From the NCBI GenBank assembly GCA_045576675.1, contig JAZNGX010000040.1, forward strand, positions 1 to 5,891: a stretch of 5,891 nt of DNA, read 5' to 3'. The DNA is from JAZNGX01 sp045576675 (lineage in GTDB: Bacteria > Bacillota > Clostridia > Monoglobales > Firm-18). Positions 1 to 4,928 of the stretch are shown in pieces. The translations under genes and the position numbers were made by a program. The first letter of the stretch is position 1; the number at the start of each line of letters is the position of its first letter. The notes below the pieces were generated by a model that was given only the letters and a program-made list of their open reading frames with translations, made no database searches and was not told where the DNA came from.

Positions 1-777
1 TCTTGCAAAGGCGTTCCATTCCTTGCTGTATATTGTCTTTTCGTCCGAAAAATCTCTGTATAACTGCATAAAAGGCATTGCACCTGCCTCATAAACAGCT
101 CTTAACCTTGCTTCGTCTTTGTCCATGTCTTTCCCATAAGACAAAACATAACAACGAATTTTATTGCGATTAAAACCTGCTCGTTGAAGTTTTGCACAAG
201 CTTTTTTAAAATCAGGCAATCTTGCATCAGTATCACACGCAAGCCAAAGCTCCTTAATTCTGAGTGACGTAACATTTTCAACAAAATGGTCGTCAATTAA
301 ATCTGCCTCCAGACCACCTTTAAAACATATACCCTTTTGCGTTTTCAGCATTTCAAATACTTTGTCTTTGTGTTGCCTACTTGCCTGCAGGAAGTTGTTG
401 TCCTGAATAATATTGCCTTGGTATATCGGTAACTCTTTCAGTTTTCCCTCAATTCTTGGGACACAGCACCATGGACAATTGTTGTTACAACCTCTCGTGG
501 TAAAAATTATGTTTTTCTTTATGTATAACCCTTGTTTAAAATCTGTTGCCTCACTTTTATAAGCAGGACCGCCAAGCAGCACAGGCTTGTTTGTAACGGC
601 TTGCCATTGCTGTTGTAAATGCTCACAATACTTTTTATCCCAAGTAAACGTGCAAGAAATATGTACCTCTTTATGTTCGGGAATAAAAATTGAAAAAGGT
701 GGCTCGCCAATTATAACCATATCATCATCGGGCGTGTAGCTGTTACGACTTGGGAACACTCTTAATATTCCGTTCAT
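1..777 (-). CDS. Phage-type radical SAM protein, C-terminus cut by window edge
   Basis: The visible part is 259 residues with no stop codon before base 1. A radical SAM core is shown by Cys97-x3-Cys101-x2-Cys104, in the context TTRGCNNNCPWC, which should hold the 4Fe-4S cluster that cleaves S-adenosylmethionine. FKGGLEAD at residues 152-159 fits the glycine-rich SAM-contact strand. The ~90 residues before the cluster contain VHISCTFTWD (38-47) and LLGGPA (67-72), which resemble the end of the N-terminal domain of cobalamin-dependent radical SAM enzymes, but this part is shorter than a full B12 domain. The ATG is the only possible start because an in-frame TGA lies 12 bases upstream. A GGAGGAG site sits 13 bases before it, a slightly long spacing. 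The start lies one base after the ASCH gene's stop, so the two are co-transcribed. I recall similar proteins in clostridial phages, but the substrate is unknown. Family membership is confident; function is not. Confidence 0.88.
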   Translation of the reverse strand, partial: MNGILRVFPSRNSYTPDDDMVIIGEPPFSIFIPEHKEVHISCTFTWDKKYCEHLQQQWQAVTNKPVLLGGPAYKSEATDFKQGLYIKKNIIFTTRGCNNNCPWCCVPRIEGKLKELPIYQGNIIQDNNFLQASRQHKDKVFEMLKTQKGICFKGGLEADLIDDHFVENVTSLRIKELWLACDTDARLPDFKKACAKLQRAGFNRNKIRCYVLSYGKDMDKDEARLRAVYEAGAMPFMQLYRDFSDEKTIYSKEWNAFAR

Positions 778-778
778 G

Positions 779-1378
779 TTATAATGTCAACTCCTCCACA
801 TAACACCAGCTCTGCGGCGGTCTTGTTATAGGCACATGCTTGTTTCTATCCTCAAATGCATATCCAAAAGAATTATCGTAAGTATTGTCATACCTGCTAA
901 ACTCCCTCAACTCTTTCGGCTGTTCATAGATTACAATATCGGATATATGCCAACCGTAACCGATAAAACGCCCAAAATAGTTTTTTAATTGCTTGTCACT
1001 TAAACAAGCATCAAGTCCCATTATTTTTTTTGCATCTTTAAAATATATTGTTTCAAACCCGTCATCATAAAACCAATCAATGCTGTCTTTGTTTATAATA
1101 TACATTCTGTCACATATAAACTCACCTATGACCTTGCCTCTGCCTTGTTGAACTTTGACAAATACTTTTTCGTTTTCGTCCATATCCTCAAACCACGGAT
1201 AACCCTCATAGTCTTTTTTAGTCCATACATACTTTAACTTCGGGGACTTTGTTTCATACATATACACCTTAAACGGCACATCAAGCTTAGGCTTTGTTTT
1301 TCTTACCTCAACAGACTTTTTAAGGCTAGCAATAAGCTGACAATATTCAGCATGAAAACTTGCTAATATTGCTTTCAC
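779..1378 (-). CDS. ASCH-domain (PUA-like fold) protein
   Basis: The product is 199 residues. The N-terminus, MKAILASFHAEYCQLIAS then KKSVEVRK, matches the start of the phage ASCH family, whose members carry a G-x-K-x-x-E-x-R signature in a PUA-like RNA- or nucleotide-binding fold. Here K21, E24 and R26 are present, but the signature glycine is replaced by leucine at position 19. Other landmarks are KVIGEF (82-87), YGWHISD (141-147) and the C-terminal PPQSWCYVEEL, which also recurs in these phage proteins. The start is GTG, chosen because AAGGAG lies 9 bases upstream and MKAIL is where the family begins; the nearby ATG is out of frame. It sits 29 bases after the zinc-ribbon gene and one base before the radical SAM gene. 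The family assignment is good, but the biological role in phages is unknown and ligand binding may be altered by the motif change. Confidence 0.85.
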   Translation of the reverse strand: MKAILASFHAEYCQLIASLKKSVEVRKTKPKLDVPFKVYMYETKSPKLKYVWTKKDYEGYPWFEDMDENEKVFVKVQQGRGKVIGEFICDRMYIINKDSIDWFYDDGFETIYFKDAKKIMGLDACLSDKQLKNYFGRFIGYGWHISDIVIYEQPKELREFSRYDNTYDNSFGYAFEDRNKHVPITRPPQSWCYVEELTL

Positions 1379-1407
1379 TCTGCATCACTCCTTTTTGAAT
1401 TGCGATT

Positions 1408-1590
1408 TTATTGTGTTAATTTTTTACCACACCACGGACAAAATTTTATTGTGTTTGCAGGAAGATTTACAACTTCATAATGTTTTGTAGAAATTTCAAT
1501 ACTGCCGTCTTTGCCAATATATATTATTTTCCCACCAACAAAATAACCTTTGCCGTATTCACATCTCATACATACCTCTTTGTGTTTCAT
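1408..1590 (-). CDS. Small zinc-ribbon protein
   Basis: This 60-residue protein has two Cys pairs, C7-x2-C10 and C51-P-W-C54-GKKL, the layout of a zinc ribbon in which both knuckles bind one zinc ion. The 40 residues between them look like beta strands (FVGGKIIYIG, SIEIS, YEVVNLP). AAGGA lies 8 bases before the ATG at 1590. A second possible start at Met8 also has an AGAGG site, but it would remove C7 and break the first knuckle, so I prefer the longer form. The gene begins 11 bases after the 28-residue membrane gene, whose stop codon overlaps this gene's ribosome binding site. CPxCGKKL endings are common in small phage and mobile-element proteins of Clostridia. No specific function is recognised; nucleic acid or protein binding is a guess from the fold. 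Confidence 0.75.
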   Translation of the reverse strand: MKHKEVCMRCEYGKGYFVGGKIIYIGKDGSIEISTKHYEVVNLPANTIKFCPWCGKKLTQ

Positions 1591-1601
1591 ACTCTCAATC
1601 C

Positions 1602-1688
1602 TTAAAGAACTTCATCTATATATTTTATTGCCACAAAAGCAATGCAAATTGCAACTACACTATAAAAAATACAATTTGTAACAGCCAT
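1602..1688 (-). CDS. 28-residue single-pass membrane peptide
   Basis: This small gene encodes MAVTNCIFYSVVAICIAF followed by VAIKYIDEVL. Residues 5-22 form one continuous hydrophobic segment long enough to cross the membrane, with a short Lys/Asp/Glu tail. Its ATG shares one base with the TGA of the preceding Cys-rich gene (TGATG), a classic re-initiation arrangement, and AAAGGCGG precedes it at a workable distance. The stop is followed after 11 bases by the zinc-ribbon gene, so the peptide exactly fills an otherwise empty 98-base gap. No family is recognised. Tiny membrane peptides are common in phage early regions. The alternative, an untranslated spacer with a chance hydrophobic frame, is less likely given the coupling and the composition. 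Confidence 0.6.
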   Translation of the reverse strand: MAVTNCIFYSVVAICIAFVAIKYIDEVL

Positions 1689-1909
1689 CACCCATCACCG
1701 CCTTTCTCGGTTGGGTGGTCGGTGTTATCAACATGATATTCACCAAGTATGATATTTTCTTTTGCATACATACAAAATTTTTCAATGTTGCTATTATAAG
1801 AAGCCGTGTCGCACATTCCTGTCGCTAAATCTAAATAAAAAACGCAATGGTTAAATTGACTGTCATAATGTGTACAAGTTGCAATGCAGGCATAACATTC
1901 TTTGCTCAT
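1688..1909 (-). CDS. 73-residue cysteine-rich hypothetical protein
   Basis: The product has six cysteines: C5, C8, C12, C22, C33 and C46. They are arranged as CYAC-x3-C then NHCVFYLD, MCD and KFC, followed by a Cys-free acidic tail. This suggests a small metal-binding or otherwise compact Cys-stabilised domain, although no family is recognised. An in-frame ATG 93 bases upstream would add 31 residues (beginning MVSLFFNRQNN) that read as the wrong frame of the neighbouring gene. I chose the ATG at 1909 because it overlaps the upstream gene's stop as ATGA, the usual coupling overlap. GGAGGA touches the ATG directly and AAAGG lies further upstream, so initiation probably relies on coupling. The stop overlaps the start of the 28-residue membrane gene. 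Confidence 0.65.
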   Translation of the reverse strand: MSKECYACIATCTHYDSQFNHCVFYLDLATGMCDTASYNSNIEKFCMYAKENIILGEYHVDNTDHPTEKGGDG

Positions 1910-2373
1910 TCCTCCGCACCGTCCTTTATCTTGGCTATAGCTTGTTTTGCTGCTTCTTTGGTTAAGAATATTGTTTTGCCGATTGAAGAAAAGGGAAACC
2001 ACCCATTTGATGACCTCATATTAAATGCTTCTTCTATGAGAGGCTTCAAAAGAAGAAACTTTCCTTTTTTAGTTTCTTTGACCGCTATTATTTCACAAGT
2101 AATTATGCTATCTTCTTTTATCTGCGTTGCGTGTGGAAGATAGAAACAGCCCTTTGTTGCATACACTATATCCCCCACCTTACAAGGCGGTACAATTACA
2201 CCGTTTGCAAGAAGATAGTCTGCAGCACGTGATGTATAATCACAACTGCCGTCCTCTTTATCATATTGACACCCATTGCAAGCATCAAGACCAACGTCAG
2301 CATTACATCTCGGGCAAGTAATTGTTGGATTTTCGTCCACCTTCCTTAATAACTCAACCAACCTATCACGCAT
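1906..2373 (-). CDS. Cys-rich phage hypothetical protein with N-terminal zinc-knuckle module
   Basis: This 155-residue protein appears to have two parts. Residues 1-60 contain MRDRLVELL, then cysteines C20-x2-C23, C32-x2-C35 and C44, then RAADYLLANGV (49-59). Residues 61-155 contain CKVGDIVYA (64-72), a strand-rich stretch (IITCEIIAV, KFLLLKP) and the ending KTIFLTKEAAKQAIAKIK. The N-terminal layout is shared with the 51-residue protein at 2770-2925. Proteins with a KVGDxVY core and an FLTKEEAxxAL-type ending are frequent in clostridial phages and mobile elements and have no known function. The ATG has GGAGGG 8 bases upstream, and the gene overlaps the preceding coiled-coil gene by 8 bases and the next gene by 4. 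Zinc binding is an inference from the cysteine spacing. Confidence 0.75.
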   Translation of the reverse strand: MRDRLVELLRKVDENPTITCPRCNADVGLDACNGCQYDKEDGSCDYTSRAADYLLANGVIVPPCKVGDIVYATKGCFYLPHATQIKEDSIITCEIIAVKETKKGKFLLLKPLIEEAFNMRSSNGWFPFSSIGKTIFLTKEAAKQAIAKIKDGAEE

Positions 2374-2755
2374 CAGTTACACCCTCCATTTCTTTTACAA
2401 GATTTCTTATCCTACAAAACTCATCTAAACAAGCATTCCACCCTTTGTTATATTCTTCCTTTCCTTCGGCTTGCTCATTAAGGCGTTCAGGTCTATTATT
2501 CCAAAACTCTTTTATTGCTTCGGATTGAGCTTGTCGGCAAGCATCATCCGTTTTAGCGAGTGCATCCGTCATATTATCAAGAGATTTCTGCAATCTCTCA
2601 ATCTCTGCCTTTTGACGTTTGAGTTCATCAACTGCATTTTTACAGTACAAGTTTATACAATTACATAATCTATCACTGTCATTTTCATGCTTTTCCACTT
2701 TTGGGAAGTTGAATATCAACCACTCCAAAGCCTTAATAATCTCGTTATCTGTCAT
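2366..2755 (-). CDS. Coiled-coil phage hypothetical protein
   Basis: The protein is 129 residues from the preferred start and begins MTDNEIIKALEWLI. The middle, roughly residues 42-85, is a predicted coiled coil with heptad-like leucine and isoleucine spacing (VDELKRQKAEIERLQKSLDN). The C-terminal part is helical and charged (GWNACLDEFCRIRNLVKEMEG). The opening NEIIKALE and the RQKAEIERLQ segment are typical of small proteins in clostridial prophages, often annotated only as hypothetical. A start 18 bases upstream (MRGEIF) is possible, but its Shine-Dalgarno site abuts the ATG. The chosen ATG has GAGGGG about 10 bases upstream. It follows the 51-residue gene by 14 bases and overlaps the next gene by 8. 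A role as an oligomeric adaptor is a guess from the coiled coil only. Confidence 0.72.
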   Translation of the reverse strand: MTDNEIIKALEWLIFNFPKVEKHENDSDRLCNCINLYCKNAVDELKRQKAEIERLQKSLDNMTDALAKTDDACRQAQSEAIKEFWNNRPERLNEQAEGKEEYNKGWNACLDEFCRIRNLVKEMEGVTDA

Positions 2756-2769
2756 AAATATTTCACCCC

Positions 2770-2925
2770 TCATTCCTTTCCTTCAATCTTAACCCCATTA
2801 TCCAATAAGTATTCCGCCTGCCCTTTCAGGTCCTTGTATACGTTGCATCCGTCACAACCACTGTCAATCGGACAATTGCCGCATATCTCATTGTGCTTTA
2901 ATAACTCAATCAACCTGTTTAGCAT
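2770..2925 (-). CDS. 51-residue double CxxC zinc-knuckle protein
   Basis: The product is 51 residues: MLNRLIELLKHNEI, then C15-GN-C18 and C24-DG-C27 around PIDSG, then AEYLLDNGVKIEGKE. Four cysteines as two close CxxC pairs are a compact zinc-binding layout. The flanking pattern, RLIELL before the cysteines and AEYLLDNGV after them, closely parallels the N-terminus of the 155-residue protein at 1906-2373. A GGAGG site lies 6 bases before the chosen ATG. An alternative ATG two codons upstream sits too close to that site. The gene overlaps the DUF3846-like gene by 20 bases and ends 14 bases before the coiled-coil gene. Its frame is open exactly where the operon would otherwise have a 150-base gap. 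It is probably real; function unknown. Confidence 0.7.
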   Translation of the reverse strand: MLNRLIELLKHNEICGNCPIDSGCDGCNVYKDLKGQAEYLLDNGVKIEGKE

Positions 2926-3286
2926 CGTCATCCTCCTCAAACAAACTCAGCTTGTTCATAAGCTCGTCAGCCTCTGCATCAGACAGACCAACAACATCAG
3001 ACTCACCTTCAAACTTCCCAAGCTTTAAAATAATTACATCACCAATAATGTAGTCACCATGTAAAAAACTCTTGTATAAAAAACTTGCAATAGGATTAAC
3101 CGGGAGTCCATTGAGCTTACCTTGTTCGTTAACTGTCATAACATAACCTTCAGGCAACATAGGAGGATAAACGTGTTCCATATATCCGCCTATAACTTTT
3201 CTTATAAGCTCGTAAAGCTTGTATCCGTTTTCTTTGACATCAATCAACGAAATTATATTGTCAGTTGTTATTGTTATAGCTTTCAC
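2906..3286 (-). CDS. DUF3846-like protein
   Basis: This 126-residue protein carries the landmarks I associate with DUF3846: MKAITIT at the N-terminus, GGYMEHVYPP (33-42), MTVNEQGKLNGLPVNP (50-65) and LHGDYIIGDVIIL (75-87), followed by VVGLSDAEADELM. The C-terminus is acidic (LFEEDDDAKQVD). The family is widespread in actinobacterial and firmicute phages and plasmids and has no established biochemical role. The start is a GTG that overlaps the TGA of the YopX-like gene as GTGA, with GGAGG 7 bases upstream. Its own end overlaps the 51-residue gene by 20 bases. Nothing looks truncated. The assignment is from remembered motifs. Confidence 0.82.
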   Translation of the reverse strand: MKAITITTDNIISLIDVKENGYKLYELIRKVIGGYMEHVYPPMLPEGYVMTVNEQGKLNGLPVNPIASFLYKSFLHGDYIIGDVIILKLGKFEGESDVVGLSDAEADELMNKLSLFEEDDDAKQVD

Positions 3287-3699
3287 TCAGATACCTCCAA
3301 TAGCTCAGGATTGTCATAAATATTTCCCACAACCTTGCAACATCGACTGCAAATTTCTTTAAAGTAATCCATCGGTTCTTCTCTGCTGTCAGGTAACTGC
3401 TTTATATGCCAACCATAATCTTTCCATAACACAAGCTCACGACAAAAATCATTTGGATTATCTTCGTCATACCTTGATTCTAAAATGTCGCCTTCATATA
3501 TCCGGTTGTCATCTTTATCATAAAATCCGGTAAATCTGCAAACTGTATGGTTATCAACTTCGCCATATCCATAAATACATGGAATATGCCTTTTCCCGTC
3601 TTTAATTACTACAAAATATCCGTGAACCCAGTCCCCTTTTTTGTGATCACAATTTTCACTCTTAAGTTTTCCACGATATAACGCATTAGAATATAACAT
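3283..3699 (-). CDS. YopX-like protein
   Basis: From the preferred ATG this is 138 residues, a normal YopX length. Signature segments are NALYRGKLKS (5-14), GDWVHGYFV (22-30), the core FTGFYDKDDNRIYEGDIL (56-73) and the ending GNIYDNPELLE (125-135). YopX proteins are named after a Bacillus phage SPbeta gene and are common in firmicute phages; their function is unknown. A GTG at 3750 would add 17 residues (MQHDLKFYRNV...) that do not fit the family N-terminus. The ATG at 3699 has GAGG 8 bases upstream, so I chose it, leaving a 35-base gap after the methyltransferase. The longer form cannot be excluded. The stop overlaps the next gene's GTG start. Confidence 0.85.
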   Translation of the reverse strand: MLYSNALYRGKLKSENCDHKKGDWVHGYFVVIKDGKRHIPCIYGYGEVDNHTVCRFTGFYDKDDNRIYEGDILESRYDEDNPNDFCRELVLWKDYGWHIKQLPDSREEPMDYFKEICSRCCKVVGNIYDNPELLEVSE

Positions 3700-3734
3700 T
3701 TCACATACCTCACTTTGTACATTTCTATAAAACT

Positions 3735-4523
3735 TCAAATCATGTTGCACTGCCTAACCCCCTTGAAGTTCATCCATAATTTTTCGGTTCTATGTAATCC
3801 CATTTGTGCAGTAGTTTTACGCTCGGCCGTACGCCAATCCCTTAAAACTTCATTATACAATTCACTATCATAACCGCTTAATACAACCATAGAATTACTT
3901 TGCCTTAACACCTCAAGAAGTTCAATGTGCCTCTCCTCGTTCATTTCGGCAGCATACATATTTTTCTTTCTTAAGCTCTGCAAATATGGAGGGTCACAAT
4001 ATATAAGTGTGTTTTTGTCGTTGTATCGTTTTATTAGTTCAATGGCGTCAATGCTTTCTATCTGTGCATTTTTAAGCCTTTCGCAACACTCAATTATAGT
4101 GTCCGGTAAATAATTCCACATTGTCGCACATCTTGGACCTCCGTAAGTCTGTGTGTTCTTCCAACTATTCTTTGAAGCATTACAAGTCCCAAATGACTGA
4201 TGATATCTGACTAATGTACGTCTTGCTCTTTCTATAGGGTCTGAAACGTCCATTTCATGGCAGGATATAAATTCTTCCCTTGAAAATGGTGTAAGATTAA
4301 TCGCTTTTGCCAAATCTTCCGGGCGTTCTCTGCACATTTTAAATAAATTAACTATGTTACCATCTATGTCATTAATTGTTTCATTATAGGCAGGCTCTTT
4401 TAGAAAGAATACTGCACCCGAACCAAAGAACGGCTCACAATATACCTTGTGTTCTGGGAAGTAACTTATTATCCAATCAGCAATCCGCCACTTCGCTCCG
4501 GGATATTTTAAAATTGATTTCAC
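3735..4523 (-). CDS. D12-class (Dam-like) DNA N6-adenine methyltransferase
   Basis: This 262-residue protein should transfer a methyl group from S-adenosylmethionine to the N6 of adenine in DNA. The motifs appear in D12 (alpha-class) order. KYPGAKWRIA (6-15) is motif X and EPFFGSGAVFF (30-40) is the SAM-binding motif I. NDID (51-54) lies where the acidic motif II residue belongs, and IYCDPPY (174-180) is the catalytic motif IV. The length is usual for phage Dam-like enzymes, with a recognition region around residues 85-150. The C-terminal KLWMNF also fits this group. The start is GTG with AAGGGGG 7 bases upstream. It is the first gene of the long minus-strand operon. No restriction endonuclease is visible, so it looks like an orphan enzyme that could shield phage DNA or mark regulatory sites. 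The target sequence cannot be told from here. Confidence 0.93.
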   Translation of the reverse strand: MKSILKYPGAKWRIADWIISYFPEHKVYCEPFFGSGAVFFLKEPAYNETINDIDGNIVNLFKMCRERPEDLAKAINLTPFSREEFISCHEMDVSDPIERARRTLVRYHQSFGTCNASKNSWKNTQTYGGPRCATMWNYLPDTIIECCERLKNAQIESIDAIELIKRYNDKNTLIYCDPPYLQSLRKKNMYAAEMNEERHIELLEVLRQSNSMVVLSGYDSELYNEVLRDWRTAERKTTAQMGLHRTEKLWMNFKGVRQCNMI

Positions 4524-4544
4524 TTTCTATCCCCCTTAAATCCT
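4524..4544 (-). promoter_or_regulatory. Strong ribosome binding site of the methyltransferase gene
   Basis: Read on the minus strand, this short leader carries AAGGGGG placed 7 bases before the GTG start at 4523, which decides that unusual start. I see no convincing minus-strand promoter immediately upstream. Sequences further right are taken up by repeats, so the operon's promoter may lie inside the inverted-repeat element or further upstream. Confidence 0.5.
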
Positions 4545-4701
4545 TGTCTGCACCTGTATATGGAGCCGGAGCGGTCTTGCGTCATGGCTCCGCAAGACCA
4601 TAAAAAGTAGGAGTTAATATGAGAGCATTGGATTAATGGTTGTATGTGTAATATTTTTCAGGGCACGTGTAAACCCCCGGCTCCATATGCAGATGCAGAC
4701 A
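4545..4701. repeat. 157-bp element bounded by 25-bp inverted repeats
   Basis: Bases 4545-4569 and 4677-4701 are inverted copies matching at 23 of 25 positions. The outer ends are TGTCTGCA and the inner ends ATGGAGCCGG. They enclose about 107 bases with no plausible gene. This is the structure of a miniature inverted-repeat transposable element, or the remains of one. No target-site duplication is evident at the borders (CCT on one side, TCA on the other). Both arms encode the same accidental peptide fragment (YGAG) on opposite strands, which explains short spurious frames here. A recombination site or an invertible segment are alternatives. It lies directly upstream of the methyltransferase operon, so transcripts entering that operon from the right would carry a long foldback. 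Confidence 0.65.
4573..4599. other. Hairpin inside the inverted-repeat element
   Basis: GGTCTTGCG (4573-4581) and CGCAAGACC (4591-4599) pair perfectly as a 9-bp stem around a 9-base loop. The loop and its flank also contain GGCTCC (4586-4591), which could instead pair with GGAGCC at 4562-4567, so two mutually exclusive folds exist. Neither strand has a T-tract directly after the stem, so it does not look like an intrinsic terminator. Confidence 0.55.
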
Positions 4702-4737
4702 TCAAAATAGTATAAGAAATAGACCCCCACCAAAGAG

Positions 4738-4875
4738 CCTTCCCCTTGGAGGGGAAGGGGGACCGCTTGTGGCTCGAACTTAGCCGAAAACAAGTTTTCG
4801 GAGTTCTGCACATAGGTTTCGTTTGCCAATCGCTTTCGCTCTTGGACTCAACCGCAAGCGGTGGATGAGGTGTCA
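4738..4875. repeat. Hairpin-rich intergenic repeat of MITE-like appearance
   Basis: The segment opens with CCTTCCCCT and AGGGGAAGG (4738-4746 and 4750-4758), a 9-bp stem with a 3-base loop, and closes with GGTGGATGAGGTG near 4861-4873. From memory, that pairing of a C/G-rich CCTTCCCC hairpin with a GGATGAGG border is a hallmark of short dispersed repeats in clostridial gut genomes. CCGCTTGTGG (4763-4772) and CCGCAAGCGG (4852-4861) form an inner inverted repeat with one G-T pair. Between them lies a nested foldback (GAACT plus CCGAAAAC, facing GTTTTCGG plus AGTTC, 4776-4806). Open frames of 70-75 codons cross it but have no family resemblance and are by-products of the repeat. Copy number in the genome cannot be judged from one copy. 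Confidence 0.55.
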
Positions 4876-4898
4876 TATTACCCATATAAAATATACCC

Positions 4899-4928
4899 TT
4901 GACAATATAACACTCCCTGTGTTATACT
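4899..4928 (+). promoter_or_regulatory. Strong sigma-A-type promoter on the plus strand
   Basis: A perfect -35 box TTGACA (4899-4904) and a near-perfect -10 box TATACT (4923-4928) are separated by 18 bases. Transcription would begin near the A at 4935. It points away from the methyltransferase operon and runs antisense to the end of the minus-strand membrane gene. The next plus-strand features are two hairpins and a T-tract rather than a gene. Confidence 0.78.
4906..4926. promoter_or_regulatory. Perfect palindromic operator within the promoter spacer
   Basis: TATAACAC (4906-4913), a 5-base centre TCCCT, and GTGTTATA (4919-4926) form a perfect 8-bp inverted repeat. It fills the spacer and covers most of the -10 box. 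A dimeric DNA-binding protein sitting here would block the promoter or, as known for MerR-family regulators with spacer palindromes, reshape it. Which protein binds is not shown. The nearby excisionase-type HTH protein is one candidate by proximity only. Confidence 0.68.

Noticed and set aside
102..710. Two short minus-strand frames of 63-64 codons
   Set aside because: They are other-frame readings inside the radical SAM gene, which stays open from 777 to the window edge.
1688..2002. Longer 104-residue version of the Cys-rich protein
   Set aside because: The extra 31 residues are the out-of-frame reading of the upstream gene; the ATGA overlap at 1909 is the better start.
1847..3319. Several plus-strand frames of 64-113 codons opposite the operon
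   Set aside because: All lie antisense to well-supported minus-strand genes, with no ribosome sites or recognisable domains.
3700..3750. GTG start adding 17 residues to the YopX-like protein
   Set aside because: The added residues do not match the family N-terminus and the ATG at 3699 has a better-spaced ribosome site; kept only as an alternative.
4376..4603. Plus-strand frame of 75 codons
   Set aside because: It is mostly antisense to the methyltransferase N-terminus and ends in the repeat element; no ribosome site.
4619..4636. Five-codon frame with an AGGAG site 5 bases before its ATG
   Set aside because: Too short to support as a gene; it may be the remnant start of a truncated gene inside the inverted-repeat element, but nothing confirms this.
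4573..4758. Hairpins at 4573-4599 and 4738-4758 as terminators
   Set aside because: Neither is followed by a T-run on either strand.
4614..4885. Two overlapping minus-strand frames of 71 and 75 codons
   Set aside because: They run through the hairpin repeat and one arm of the inverted-repeat element, lack good ribosome sites, and resemble no protein family.
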